DNA of 64,000 nucleotides from contig JAGQDJ010000024.1 of the NCBI GenBank assembly GCA_022885665.1, positions 310,001 through 374,000 of the forward strand. Reading direction: 5' to 3'. The stretch comes from Triops longicaudatus. Lineage: Eukaryota > Arthropoda > Branchiopoda > Notostraca > Triopsidae. The notes below the pieces were generated by a model. That model did no database searches, was not told the DNA's origin, and saw only the letters and a program-made list of their open reading frames with translations. Shown here piece after piece: positions 11,401 to 23,700 of this stretch. Position numbers and translations under genes: made by a program. Each line of letters starts with the position of its first letter. Positions within the stretch are counted from its first letter, which is position 1.

Positions 11401-11791
11401 GATTCTTGAAGACGTTTTATCCCCGATGGATCTGGATAACAGTAGTGACGAACAAGTTCGTAGTTCCTCCAATTGCAAACACAGAAATTCTCATCTATGC
11501 TGATTTTTTTCAGAGTTGGGAACAGGTAGCAGAGCTTCGATTGACACATTATTTGAAGCAGAAGCTATCTGCTTCGGTTACGTCACAGTCAGGTCTAGTC
11601 TTGCCGGGAGAAAAAGGCGTCGCCGTAGATATGACGCGACTGAAGAAGCGCATCATACAAACCATCGATGCATCACGGAAAGGAACAAAGCTGAAAGGTA
11701 ACGAGTTAGTACTCCCTACGAAATCTTATAATTTGTTGCAGGTTCTCGGAAGCCCGCGGAAAACGAGCCTATTCCCGAGGAAGAATCCTAA
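8492..11791 (+). CDS. BBS9: Bardet-Biedl syndrome 9 protein (PTHB1), BBSome subunit
   Basis: BBS9 is a core subunit of the BBSome, the coat complex that carries membrane proteins in and out of cilia. The exons are 8492-8778, 8847-9200, 9255-9639, 9699-9882, 9958-10176, 10235-10477, 10532-10815, 10877-11041, 11306-11455, 11514-11697 and 11742-11791; all phases agree and give 834 residues, against 887 in human. The protein begins MSLF as in human, and the N-terminal beta-propeller shows family blocks such as VQSLDGILTFFEQE, RTDSFITL, LKFMKKLD and LRWNCQLPYIPLS. The later GAE/platform part has ITVLASK-type and ERYRVQS blocks, and the C-terminal helices show MQRRLLTKY and DMTRLKKRI. Introns are only 54-75 bases except one of 264. 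The junction 11041/11306 is the least certain. In an arthropod, expression would be expected in ciliated sensory neurons and sperm; that is inference. Confidence 0.93.
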
Positions 11792-12014
11792 AAGCCGAAC
11801 GTTTAGTCGAAATCGAGGTGTCTTGTATTCATGTGTAACGATCTCAAATCTCCACATCGCATCTCCCAGTGTGTTTATGGTACACAAAAATCCGTCCAGC
11901 CCATTTTCCGGTTTAACGCAACATTTTTTTCTGAAACGCAAATACAACCATAGTGTTTCTTTGATGAAAAAATTTAACTTCCACAATCCTGTTCCATCCA
12001 ACAAAAAGTTCTAA
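11792..12014. other. Tail-to-tail spacer between BBS9 and ZC3H18
   Basis: Only 223 bases separate the two stop codons, so the 3' UTRs of the converging transcripts probably abut or overlap. I could not place either polyadenylation signal with confidence. Confidence 0.5.
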
Positions 12015-15000
12015 CTATTTCGTATCAATCTTGGATCGCTTGCGAGCAATGGCGTCTTCGACCGCTTTGAGTTGCTTGAGCAATTCCTCGCGACGCGAAG
12101 CAGTAGCCGATTTCTTGGCTGGTTTGGAAGAAGAGGTTGCATCCTTCGTAGCGACCTGAAACAAATTGCAAATAAATACCTGAATAAATCAATGTAATAC
12201 GTCGAGATACCTTGGCCGCCGGTGGAGCATGTGGAGGGGATTCAGCTTGTCTCTTCTTGGTCGCTACAGGCGGCGGGGGCGTGGCAGGTTTTGGAGGAGG
12301 TGAAACAGGTGGTGGATCCGGTTTGGCTTCTTTTTCTTTCTCTTTCGCTCTCTCATTCCCTACGATTAAGCGCGAGCTTAATAGAAATAATTACGATAGC
12401 GCGTTACGTACTTAATTGGAATTCTAATTCTTCATCCGATAGAGAGAACTTAGCATTTTTCTTCAAAACGCTTTCTTTGGGTTTGATAGTCATTTTAATT
12501 TGCTTCTTGGGTGGCGGCGGCGGTGGTGCAGGCTATTAAGCAATTTATTACTAATTACTAACGGTTTTGGATGTTTAAAAATACCTCAAGCTTAGGAGGT
12601 TCTGGCTTCTTGCCCAGGACTGCCGCAGCCGCTGCTGCCACGTTAGCTGCGCTGGCAGCTGCTTGCACAGACAGCGTAGGACCTCTGTTGTATGGCGGCT
12701 GGTTACCTGAAACGCGTTTTTTCTCTGCAAAAGTGCGGCTTCTGCGGCCTAGACATGAAACGAACCGCTTAATATCTTTTTTTAAACACGTTTCGTCGGA
12801 TTCTTTGTCGGGATATGTACACCAACCAAACTTACGGTATCGACGCCCACTAGACCCTCGCGTAGACCCACTCGTGTGCGAAGAATTACTGGAAACAGAG
12901 CGCGATCTCGAGCGCGACCTAGAGCGCGACATGGAACGCGATACGGAACGCGACATGGAGCGTGATTCTGAACGGCGACCGCCTTTAGATCTTTCCCTTT
13001 CTTTCCCTTTGGCTGACACTTTGGCTGACACTTTGGCTGGAGGCGGTGAGGGAGAGATGGACCTAGATTTCCTTCACATGAAGTACGCATACATATTTTA
13101 TTATAAAATATAAAAGAATATCTTTATCATTGAAGCTTACGTGATAACTTTGCGCGGAGGAGGAGACTCGCTCTTCCTAGCCATACCAGTCATTGCCTTC
13201 TTCTTCGGCTGAAGAGCTCTCTTATCTGCTTTACTGAGCTTTTTTTTTGAACCCGATGTTTTCGATCGCCGTCCTGAGTCGGAATGACCGGAATATGAAG
13301 AGAGGCTGGACTGGCTCGAACTGCGACTACGAGACCGCGACCGAGAACGACTTGAGTACGATGCGCTGGAAGAACTGTGTTGGACACAGACAACAATGAA
13401 CAAATATATAAGCAAGTAATTTTCAATAAAAAATACATGCAACACAAATTACTCACAAATAAAAACAGCAGAGTTTCGTTAAAACAAAGCCTTTCAAAAC
13501 GTACTATCGACAATATAGGATGGATTTTAACATCCCTATTCATGTAATTATACTGGAAAAGCTTCTCATATAACGAAACTCTGACACAACAAACTCTTTG
13601 CCTGTTCCTAGGAAATTCTTTTTAACTGGATTCTACAGTATATTTAAAATAATGCTAGTAGACGAAGAAATAAGAAAACAAAGTAATATATAAAATATGG
13701 CAAAAAATTAGATATGATTAAACAGAACGTGGGCAAATCAAAGATTCAAAAACAATACACTTGAGGGTAAAAAGAAATATTATAAGTAAAAAATAGCTTA
13801 AACCAGTGTTCTACAACTTTAAGTCATGCAACTCACGAAGATCCGGACGAGTAGCTTCGACGACGACTGCCTTTGTAGGGCGGAGATTTGGCATCCGTCC
13901 ATGGTTCAACCCAGTCGCTGGTACGAGGTTTCGCGTGCTGCACAACTTCTACATACCTTTATAAAATATTCGAACGAAAATTGAAGCCTGCTCCATTTTA
14001 TGATTAAAACTCGTCTACCTTCCTTCCTGCCAGTGCTTCTCCGGCGGAGGGGGTGGTACAGGGGCACGGTAATACGGGTCTCTTTCCCGACGAGGAGGCG
14101 GTGGTCCGCCTCCGAAATACTGCCTTTCATACAATTCTTGTTTGATACGCTCTCGCTCGCGGTAGTCTGTTTCTCGGTATAAGGTACGCAAATCTGCTCC
14201 TTCCACCGGAGGTGCATGATGAGCAGGGGGATGTGAACGGGGCGCATGATACGACGATGCAGGAGCTGGTGGGTGCCAATTGTCACGCGGAGGTCGACTG
14301 GGGGTTTGCGGTGCCGCCGGTGCCCTTTCAAATGCTTCAATTTCGTCCAACCTTCGGTAAAAAGAAAAAGTAAATATTGCTTAAGTAATTTCTGTAGGTT
14401 TACTCTGGGTCTCGCGCTCTCATCGGACTGGCAGGGCGAGTATAATAGTCATTCTCTTTGTCCAAGTCCTCTTCTCCGAGGCCCAAGTTTTTCTTCTTTT
14501 CCTCAAAGTCAATATCTGTCTCTTTCCGCACCAATGCTTTTTTCACCATCTAAAGACAAAAACAATGCGGTTGGCTCAACGCAGAAAACCACTTCTCCTC
14601 GACAAGAAACATTACTTCTTTGGCCTGGCGAAGACCTCTCTCCCAAGCTGTTTCGACCACAGGATCCGGACGGCTAGCTTCGGGCTGCGGTAAGAGAAAA
14701 AAAAAGTCACCATTTTTCCTTTCAGTAAGATACAAATGAACAAGTTACTCTCTCTGGACGGTCGTAGACATAAGGAGGAGGCGCAGGCTGAGGAATAATG
14801 GGCCGAGCTGGAGCAAACATATCGTAATTACCTTTATCCATCACTCCGGGATGTAAAAACCTACATTTTTTTCGGTGTCATAAAAAGGATAATTAAGTTT
14901 GAAAGACAATGAGGAAAAACATCGCTTCTTGTAAAACAGAACTCAGGATTACCTGCAATTGTGACCCCAAGTACAGTGCCCTTTGCTGTAAAAACGGCAC

Positions 15001-15596
15001 ATCGGACGTGGTTCCATGCGTGCATGTTTGCCGAGATCTTCGTCACTGCTAACTTCACCTTCTTCAAGATCATCGTCTCTGTTCTTTTTAACTTCCTCCT
15101 CGTCGCTCTTGATTTCTCCGTCCCCGTCATCATATTCACCTTCTTCGCCTTCGTCATCGTCGTTGTCTTTGTGTGACCGACTCACGGGCCGCTTGTGGTG
15201 TTCATCATCACCCTCGAAGTCCAGCTTGTCTTCCATTTCCAAAGCGTCCAGCCGATCCAGCGGAAGTTGGGCTGATTCTTGAGATTTGGTATCCATATTT
15301 GACGGTTCATCGTCTGACAAAGACTCTAAGCTCGCTCCGTCACCGAAGTTACTGTCTTTGGAAACGCTCTCGGGGCGGTCAGCGACATCTAAGCTTTGGC
15401 TCTCGTCACCGACCGTTTCTCGCATTGCTGCGCGACTGTTTGATGACACACTGCAGTTGGAAATCTCGCCAGTGTCAGAAACTGGACTACGAGGGTTGTC
15501 CCCCGCATCATTATCGTCACCTAAAGCACCCAAGGCGCTTTCAGCCTCCGAGTACGGCAAGCTAGCTTCAGGATCATTGGGTTCTGCTGTTGACAT
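12015..15596 (-). CDS. ZC3H18: Zinc finger CCCH domain-containing protein 18
   Basis: In human cells ZC3H18 links the cap-binding complex to the NEXT/exosome and export machinery. The coding exons, in order, are 14953-15596, 14749-14860, 14616-14684, 14404-14549, 14019-14351, 13837-13956, 13141-13374, 12836-13071, 12585-12748, 12412-12532, 12211-12359 and 12015-12155; phases agree throughout and give 822 residues. The N-terminal 210 residues are acidic. One CCCH finger follows (CRFYSKGHCTWGHNCR, then FLHPG), split between exons 1 and 2. Then come family blocks: AWERGLRQAKE, DLDKENDYYTRP, a Pro-rich RERERIKQE segment, DWVEPW, long RS-rich tracts, poly-Ala, and the diagnostic C-terminal helix SRREELLKQLKAVEDAIARK followed by RSKIDTK. 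The ATG sits in MSTAEPND; a 5' UTR intron is likely upstream. RS tracts show codon mixtures rather than pure repeats. Confidence 0.92.
12873..13030 (-). repeat. Arg-Ser dipeptide coding region within ZC3H18
   Basis: Alternating Arg and Ser codons (with Met-Ser-Arg and Val-Ser-Arg variants) form a degenerate nucleotide repeat. RS domains are targets of SR-protein kinases and mediate contacts in RNA-processing bodies. The neighbouring exon (13141-13374) carries a second RS tract. Confidence 0.7.
13375..13836 (-). other. Intron of ZC3H18, 462 bases
   Basis: AT-rich spacer between the exon ending TC at 13837 and the RS-coding exon starting at 13374. It is much longer than the other introns of this gene. 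No open frame or RNA-like structure stands out. Confidence 0.6.
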
Positions 15597-15912
15597 TTTT
15601 GATGCTGTATAATTACAGCTCCTAAAAACAGAAAGAAAAACCATTGGCGAAAAATCAGGATAAACCAAATTCATTAAACAAAAAAGCAAATGGAGTGTTA
15701 AGAGTTACAGTAGAGAACAAACAAGAAAACGACACTAAATCTATTTTTAATGAAATACTAATACGTATTCACATAAATTAGGTAACTAGCGTCAAATTAA
15801 AGACTGCAACAATATTAAGAATAGAAGAATTAATGAAAGAAATGAAGCACTTACCGGATCAAAGGATGTAAACACACGCAGACGCCAGGACGATAATCAA
15901 TTTTCATCTCGA

Positions 15913-15920
15913 TATCGATA
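15913..15920. promoter_or_regulatory. DRE-like palindrome upstream of ZC3H18
   Basis: The palindrome TATCGATA lies about 320 bases upstream of the ZC3H18 ATG, with a related TTCGATATA a few bases further. In insects TATCGATA is the core of the DNA replication-related element bound by DREF in promoters of housekeeping genes. A match of eight bases can occur by chance, but the position near a presumed TSS supports it. Confidence 0.45.
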
Positions 15921-16350
15921 GTTTAAAGAGTTTCGATATATATTCCTCGCGTCACAACAACAAATTTCTGGCGCGAGAAATTTAAATGTTTTTTTCGTGG
16001 GCTTCCATAAATAGGCAATTCAACAGGAATATTTTCGCACATACAGTAGAATATAATTTATTCTAAATGCCCTTGTGGACAATATAACTACTAAATGGTC
16101 AAATATCTATATATCGGAAACATTTTCTGCGTTCTTAACAGGCTCGGAAACAATTAATTTTGGAAAGGGTCGTTGTAGGGAGATTCTACTGTGGTAATTC
16201 CAATTTAATTATTCCTTATTAAGGCAATAATTCAACTTAAGTTTTTCGCTATTGATGTATTTTTTACGTTGCTTTTCTTAAGAATTAATGGCTAAATTAT
16301 TGTGAACTTCCTATGCGTAACCCCGCCAAAAATGTACGATGCTAAACAGC

Positions 16351-16404
16351 CCATTTGCAACTGATGGTATTATGAATTGATTGATTTGACCATTTGCAAC
16401 TGAT
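16351..16404 (+). repeat. Pair of 15-base direct repeats
   Basis: The identical 15-mer CCATTTGCAACTGAT occurs at 16351-16365 and 16390-16404, 39 bases apart, in the divergent spacer. It contains no known family signature that I can name. Confidence 0.6.
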
Positions 16405-17628
16405 TAGAGTATCTTTTGACACGTCACACAGAAGCTTTCTTCCGAATCTCTAATATGAAATTGTAAGCCCGATTTTGGCATCTTTTAGGTTAACCACTGC
16501 ACTGGAGTTCGTTAATGGTTAACAAGACTGGAGTTCTTTGATAATCAGCAACGTAGTCTTGCGAGTGAGCCTACCACAAACCAAAAGCGATTGTTTTAAA
16601 CCTAATTATACTGTCCAGTGTTTCACTGAAAACACCCAATCCGATATCGCAAAACATAACTAGATCTTTGGTCTCCGAAGGCGCGTCGCGATATTGAAGT
16701 AGACTATCATGTGGTACGCAGTCCAGTTATTGACTACGGCCTATAATGGTATAGAATTTATAATGTGGTACAAAAGGAATCCAATGTTTTAATACAGAAT
16801 ATAGTTTATGGAATAGTGAGAAAAAAAGAAACCCAAGCTTTGCACACGTACCTTATCCACAATGTAGCGAGTACGGCACGGCAAATTGCATACATTTAAA
16901 CGAGGGGCTACCGGGATGAAAGGAAGTGTTTGCTTGGTTCATCGCCGTAGGGCGCGAGTTGCCTAAGGGAGCCGCTCCCTCGCCTTTATTATGGCCCGAG
17001 TAGAGGGACGCTACTCCTGCGCCGGGTGTGAGCCGCAGGCATCGTCCGCTCATTTAACGGAGCTGTGCGTCTTCTCCCTTGTTCTTGTATCACGAAACCA
17101 GAGCAGTGGAAGGAACAACACAAGGAAGCGGCTCACCAATTCTGTGCTGCAAGGATTAAGTTGTGCATTGTTAAGTCCAGTTCTTCAAGTGATAGTGAAG
17201 AACAGAACAATCTTATTTCCCCAAATTATCTGGTATATTTATTTCATCACCAACAGCTCTATAGCAATGAGTCAAGCATGGCCCGTGTCAGCCGGGGAGG
17301 TTGATCGATCTTGTATATGTAGTGCTCTCGCCATTGCCTTGCGACGCCGGGCGTCCTAGCAGGCAGACAGGAATGTGAGTCAAACTTGCTTCTCGTCTGT
17401 CCTTGTCCTTGACTGGAAAATTTTCGACGACGACAAGAAAACACCCCGCGATCTGAACCTAACGCTTCGCAATCAAAATCAGCCAACCGTTGTTGTATTA
17501 TACTACTCTTGAAAACAAACTCGCATTTCAGTGTCACTTGCTCCCTCCAATGCTTTATGTGTTGACGTGATTTAATCATAAAATAAAATTTTTTGCTCCC
17601 TTTGCGACAAAAGAAGCCTGTGATAAAA

Positions 17629-17779
17629 ATGTCGACGTCGGATCTTTATACTATGTGTTATGGAGCACCCGAAGATGTAGAATATGCTTATGGACTTAGT
17701 TTGGAGGAATGGGCCAAGGATAAACCGCTCAGCATTTTGCAACTCGATCCCGCTGATCGAGCTGTCTTAAGGATTGCCG
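17629..17779 (+). CDS. shot: Spectraplakin alternative first exon 1
   Basis: It encodes 50 residues starting MSTSDLYTMCYGAPEDVEYAYG and ending LDPADRAVLRIA, plus one base of the next codon; the donor is GTAAGT. Joined to 29240 it gives A-DERDAIQKKTF, the classical start of CH1. The PADRAVLRIA ending matches one of the known spectraplakin leaders. The ATG at 17629 is chosen because the frame upstream has no other ATG. Confidence 0.88.
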
Positions 17780-20700
17780 GTAAGTGGATGTCTCTGCACA
17801 AAAAATCCTTGACCTTTCTTATTTTCCACCCCCTTTTTGTCATACAACCGTACCAAAATGCCCCCATGAGTTCATAACGACGCCAAACTCCAACGTATCA
17901 TGAGCAATCGTGCCTTGCAGATCCGTGACTATCCGCTTTAAGTTATTCCTTGCCGCATTGAAATTCTGGTCTGTTGAAAAAAATACGTTAAAAAATTAAA
18001 AGAACTCTCCAGAAAGAAAAGAAGACTTGAATTGGCTCTAATTCCAGTTTATACCACGTGGCTTTACTGCGCACGCCTTTTTGTCTAAATATCCAATCGA
18101 TCTTGTAGCGATAGCGATCATAGTCTCACTTTGTGTGATGAAGAGTTATTTACAAATCGTCAAGAAACTCGTGGTCGGCCGATCCAGGGATCAGTTTTAT
18201 GAGGGAAAACCAAAACAAAATGGGTATAGGAACACGTTTAGTCGAGTTATGTTGGCACAGATCCAGGCATAAGGTAAGGAAACCGTGTTTGGTATGTATT
18301 ACGTTTAAGGATGAGATTAGTGGGAGCCTAGCTCTGTGTGGCTGGTGAAAAAGGTAACGTACGAACGGAGGTAAACAAAGTAGAATGAAAAGCCCACACG
18401 AAGGTGCAGCTGCACATCTCATTTATTTCACCTGTGAGCCAAGAAAGCCGCACAAACTTGGGAGTTAGCATTAAACAAAAGCAGACGGAGACGAGCGACG
18501 TGGTGCTTCTCATTTCCTTTTACCTTTTTATTTTCACTACACGTTATGCACTGTCGAGTTGAGAGGGGAGACAAGCAAAACCGGAAGTCAGATGGGGTGG
18601 CTTTTTGTGTAGTCAGCAGCGGAATCCTGCTTGGTGCCACCTAATGGACTATGTAATGAAGAAGACTTCATATATTTTTCTCCCTCAATACAAAAGATCA
18701 CTATCAGTTCGTTGGAAGTTTTCTTCCACAGTTCGTTGACAGGGCTATCGGGGAAGCCTTATTGAAATGCGCGTTTTCTGAGTTACCTACTGTCAGCCTT
18801 TTTTAAGTATAAAAAAACATGCTGTGTTGGGCACTCCTCGTGCATATGTCCTTTTTGTGACTAGAATTGAAGACGCGTGTAAACAAAATAGAACGACTTG
18901 AGGACTGACGAAGAGGGGAAAGGAGAAAGACTAGAAATTCTTCCGGTCTTTGTGGTGATGTTGCCTTCAGCAAGGCATGACGAAGGCCATTGCCATTTAC
19001 TTTTTTTTTAACATTTTGTTTTTCTTGAGCGTCATGACAGAAAATAGCGGAACTGAGCTTTTCATAGTGCTTGAATTTAAACGAATATAGCCATGAGGAC
19101 AGAGTAAATCTCAACATTCGCACGGGTGTGTGTACCTACACGCAATTATGACAGTTATAAATCGAATTTAGACACTCCATAAAAATGGTACAGCAAACCT
19201 ATGGAAATGTATGCACTGTTATACAAAATTTGGCAGTCTTGTTTTAAAACGATACATTCCGAAAATGCGGACTATTCCAAAGCTGTACAGAGCTTAGCAA
19301 CTTCGTAGAATTTCACTGTTGGGCACTTCCAGAACTGTCTAGAAACCCTGGGACAGTCGTCATGCCCTCTGCACGCCCTGTGTTCCAGTTTTATATTGAC
19401 TTTAGCCTTGCTAGGACCAATCGTTTATTTAATTTCGTTGCCGACCACTTTGAAGGAACAGGACTTATGCACTGAATGTGCACACTTGCGTGCGAATTCG
19501 CATAGTCACATAGTATTTGCCGTATTCTGTGTTACGAACCTGTGTTATGTAACGCTGCAATCATCATACCATGTGTACTTGAAGCAGAAGCTGCTCTCCA
19601 GTGCAATATTCTGTCAAAAACACGATGTTCACAAGTTCCTGGTACTGCAGATTTGTATTTTACGTACCCGCTATACGCGTTTTTTTACATAAACGTAATT
19701 TAGGCCACAAGGCTCATAAGAAATATGTAAACAACATATGCGTAAATCGAGGCTTGTTAGGTTTTTAGAAAACGAGCAAGATTGAGTTTCGCTAGCACAT
19801 GCTATTGCCAATTACGTTCTAAAGTACTGCGCTAACCCGGTGCCTTAGTAATGTGATTGCTTGTATTGTTCGCATGATAGTTTTCGAGCGCTTGCTTGTT
19901 AGTAGTCTTCTTCCTGCGTCAGGAAGTTTCACTGCATTCGGTTAGCAGATTCATTTAATATCAGACGAGTAGTGACGATGACATATCGACCTTTTATTTA
20001 TATAAGAACACATTTATTTATTATTAATTGTAAAAAAAAGAAAAAGGTTAACTTTTTTATTTGAGGCTATATAGGAACACAGGGAGATAGTTTGGGAAAA
20101 CGCTGACCCCAGATTGCCACTCGTCAAGAAATTTGATGATGTTTTCGATGAGCTGTGAACATTACATTACGAAGCAAACCGACGTCATGGGGAGTTATTT
20201 CGTGTTATTACTTTTTTGAGTGTTTATTTTATTTTCCTCTGCCGTGGTTGTAATGGGAGATCCGGCTTCGTTTTGATGTTTTTTCCACAAAGTTGTATAC
20301 GTTTAAACTCGAGCCTCTGTGTTCCTGTCCTGTAACTATGGCTCCACTTTGACGCCTAAATTGAGTACGAGGAAGTCAGGAACGGACAAGGGTAAAATGT
20401 TCCGTGCTTAGGGTGTGCTCCTGAACGGAACTAGCACGCTGGGAACGAATCGAGGGGGTTTCTCACGCTTCTCATGATATATTGTTAAGGACTTACCTTC
20501 TCAGCCCCCTACTTCCGCATTTGGGCAAGTCCATACGGATGACTTGTACACAGTCCCTCCGTAAAAGTTAATTAGCGAGTCGAAATATTCGGGTAAATCT
20601 CGTTGCAGTTAAGGTGTATTGTATTTCGGTCAAGGATTACTGGGACTTACTAGTGAAGTACTTCAGTTGACGGGGTTCAGCAAGGAAGGCGCGAAAAGGT

Positions 20701-23700
20701 CGACAAGCAATTTTTGGCAATACTAGGGGAACGTTTCACCAAAAAGGCCGGATATCTGCTGTAATTGCGGATTTTTGGGGTAAAAAGGGGGCTTGGATGG
20801 GATTGCGTTTACGGGGTGGAAATGCGGCAAAAGCGTGGGGAACTTGACTGAAGATAGCAGAAAGGATCAATAAAAGGGGAAGGACTTTTTATTTTTACTG
20901 ATTTTGGCCGGAGTCCCCAACATGCCATTTTCTTTTTTTTTCACGAGCTTGATAACATTTGAACTTTGGTCATTTATCCGAAAAAGCAATTGAAAAGAAA
21001 GTTCCGGGTACCTTTTTGTGATAGCAACTAAGGTGGGAGCTGTAGTTGCATACTTTTATGGTGAACGACAGAAGCGTGTTTCAAGCCAAAAGAGCTTTCA
21101 GGAGAAGTTTTCATAAAAGATCGATAAGATAGCGCCAATCGATGAAGTTTCTTGGGATGAATCATGGTTTCTACACCTGGGCGGTAAATCATCAAGACTA
21201 CGCCCAGTATTCACTGACGTTGCTTCGTTCCGTTGAAGGTGTACCTGGATTTCGAGGAGTTTGTAGGATCTTTTTATTATAATTGCGGGTGTTTAAACGA
21301 ATCAGCAAGGTGGATACGACTTTATAACAGAGCGTTGCTCTTGTTATGGCGTGCCACGCTACGAGCAGCACAGCGGGAGGTTTATATGCAGAACATCGCT
21401 TGATAAAGTGCCCTTTTGGTTCAAATACGAATTTACGAGCTTATATTGCTTTTGTTAAGCAAGTTTGATCGCGTTCTAGCGTGTCAACCGCTGTCGTATG
21501 GTTTGTTTAGTGATTAGGCCTAAGCTGTGTTTTGAACGAAGAAGGGTGTATAAATGGTTGTAGGGACGACTTTTGAATGTTCGGGAGATGATGACTTTCT
21601 TGAGAGCTAAAAGGGACAATAATCCCTTTTATGAGCACGAATCGTGCCAAGTCAGGTATTCACCAAGGTTGCCAACATCGTTTGTAGCTATCATTCTAAG
21701 CATGGTGATTTTAAACTTGCGGGGTTGTTGAACATTGAAGACAGGTTGGATTCTTGTGTTTGGAATGAAGAAAACATTTCAAATCCGTGATTGTAATGTC
21801 TGGTTCTGAACAAGTGTTCACCAAATGTTGAAACGGCTCAAAGATCGCCGAACCGGTCCTGATGTACACTGGTTAGAGGAATTCCTCCATGGTGGGATTC
21901 CTCTTATCAAAAAATGTGAATTCACTTTTATACGTTTGAAATATTATATAAATTAAGCCATCAGCTTGCCACCGATTTCACTTTGATTAATTTAGTGTAT
22001 CGAATAAAGCAAACAGAGTAAACTAACAAGAGCACACTTTTTACGGAATATTGGATTTGGAACACACGTAAACTTAGTACATGTAAACCTTGGTGCCGCT
22101 TGCGTCATTTATCGTTTTATTTATCTGCTTTGTTCTCAGAACCAATTAATCACGTAAATGGAGACATTCCTGTATAGCATTTATCGTGAAATATTTTAAA
22201 ACTACAATTCAGTCTTTAAGAATATGATTCAAGTACCCTTTACAGTTAACGTCCTCTCATGAAGCCTCGTTGGAACTGTACCTAAGGAGCAGTCAAATTA
22301 ATAATTAAAAAATAGTAATAGTATTTATTAACGAAAAATATGAATTTGAGATTTACATGTGTTGTATGAAGTGTATTCATTTTATTAATAAATAAAGCAG
22401 AATCCCTCTTAGGCGACAAGCGGTATTTTTTTTTTTTTTTTCTACAACGTGAATAATAACGAATGCGAGAGGATTATTTTTTGTGGGTTGCAAAAGTAGT
22501 ATGTCCGATAAGGTAAACCGGTTGAACGGGGCGGGCATTACGGCTTGTGCCAGTGGCTCTAATACTTTTTTTTTTTTTTTTTTTTTTTTTTTAAGCGTGG
22601 TAACGTTGTTAGGGTTTTGCGCATTGTAATTTATCCTAGTAAAGGCTGGATAAGAGGACTTAAGCTGTACTTGACATCAACCTAACTTCTGTACGACGAA
22701 GGATTCCATATTGTCGGCTTCTTTTGCTTAGGTGTTTATCGGATAAAATTGAAACCATATCCTGCGTTCCTGTTTAACTGATTCGCGAGATGTTAAGTTT
22801 TGAACTATGCTAACACGTGTAGAAATGTTTTTCCTCGCATATTGCGCCATATAGAAGTTACTTTACTATTATTTATTATTATTATTTATGTGGAAAAGCG
22901 TATTTTTCGCGGATACCTGTTATTGCATGCGAAGAGCATACGCACCTGTGCTAATACAAACTTAACTCATAAAATGCAAATAAAGACAGATCCCGGCTGT
23001 GCGTTACTAGTCATATGGAACATATTTGCATTGAGCTTACTTCACGCACCTTCTTTTAACAAGTCAAGTGTCTTTTGTCCCTTTTATCGTCATGCGTATC
23101 TTTGCATTGTAGAGAGTGACAAGGAGGATTAGGCTTAAGTTTTATTTACTCAACGGTAAAAAGATGTTTGACGTATAACACGGTCCAGTTCCCGCTATCT
23201 CCAGCATGTGGAGCGTGTTATGATAAAAAGACAGGAAAAGAAAAAAACATAAGATAGAGCATGAGATCGGCCTTTGGCCTAGGACGTGTTCCCACTCAAG
23301 GTTATAAAACGTAGCAAGTTGCTTATAATGTCAAGTATAATACACAGATGGCGTTTGACAGCGAGCTTTGAAAAGAAAATCAATTGCCGAGGAGGGGATT
23401 GCAGCTCTCTCTGTGTCTAGTGCTGGACACATAAATTGTAAATGTGCAGGTGAATTTAATTAGTGCGGCTGCCTGTCTGCATTCTCCTTCAGTGTTGTGG
23501 TGTAACCGCCCCGTTACCTAATATGGAGTTTCAAGTGAACCTGTCATCTTCTTGGGAATAGAAAAGTGGACACTTTCTCAGCTAACGTCAGTTGCCCAAT
23601 TCAACGTGCTTAGTGTTGTGAAGGGAAGTGTTTTCTTATGTGAAATCATTTGCTATTTTGCTACTTTCGAACACAAGGAGTTTGAAAATTTTGATGGAGC

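Larger units (their letters stand above)
15597..17628. promoter_or_regulatory. Divergent spacer between ZC3H18 and spectraplakin
   Basis: ZC3H18 reads left and the spectraplakin reads right from this 2-kb region. It holds the likely 5' UTR and promoter of ZC3H18 (15597-15960), an AT-rich middle, and a GC-richer block at 16850-17450 that may be the leader or promoter of the first spectraplakin start. Small open frames inside the GC-richer block have no protein features. Confidence 0.5.

Noticed and set aside
11281..11478. Minus-strand frame of 65 codons ending KVYEEEIWD that looks protein-like
   Set aside because: It is the reverse complement of the BBS9 exon 11306-11455, which on the + strand aligns with the family's C-terminal helices and keeps phase at both ends.
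12571..15612. Several plus-strand frames of 100-180 codons opposite ZC3H18
   Set aside because: They mirror the RS-, Pro- and acidic-rich codons of ZC3H18, whose exons are set by conserved blocks and phase.
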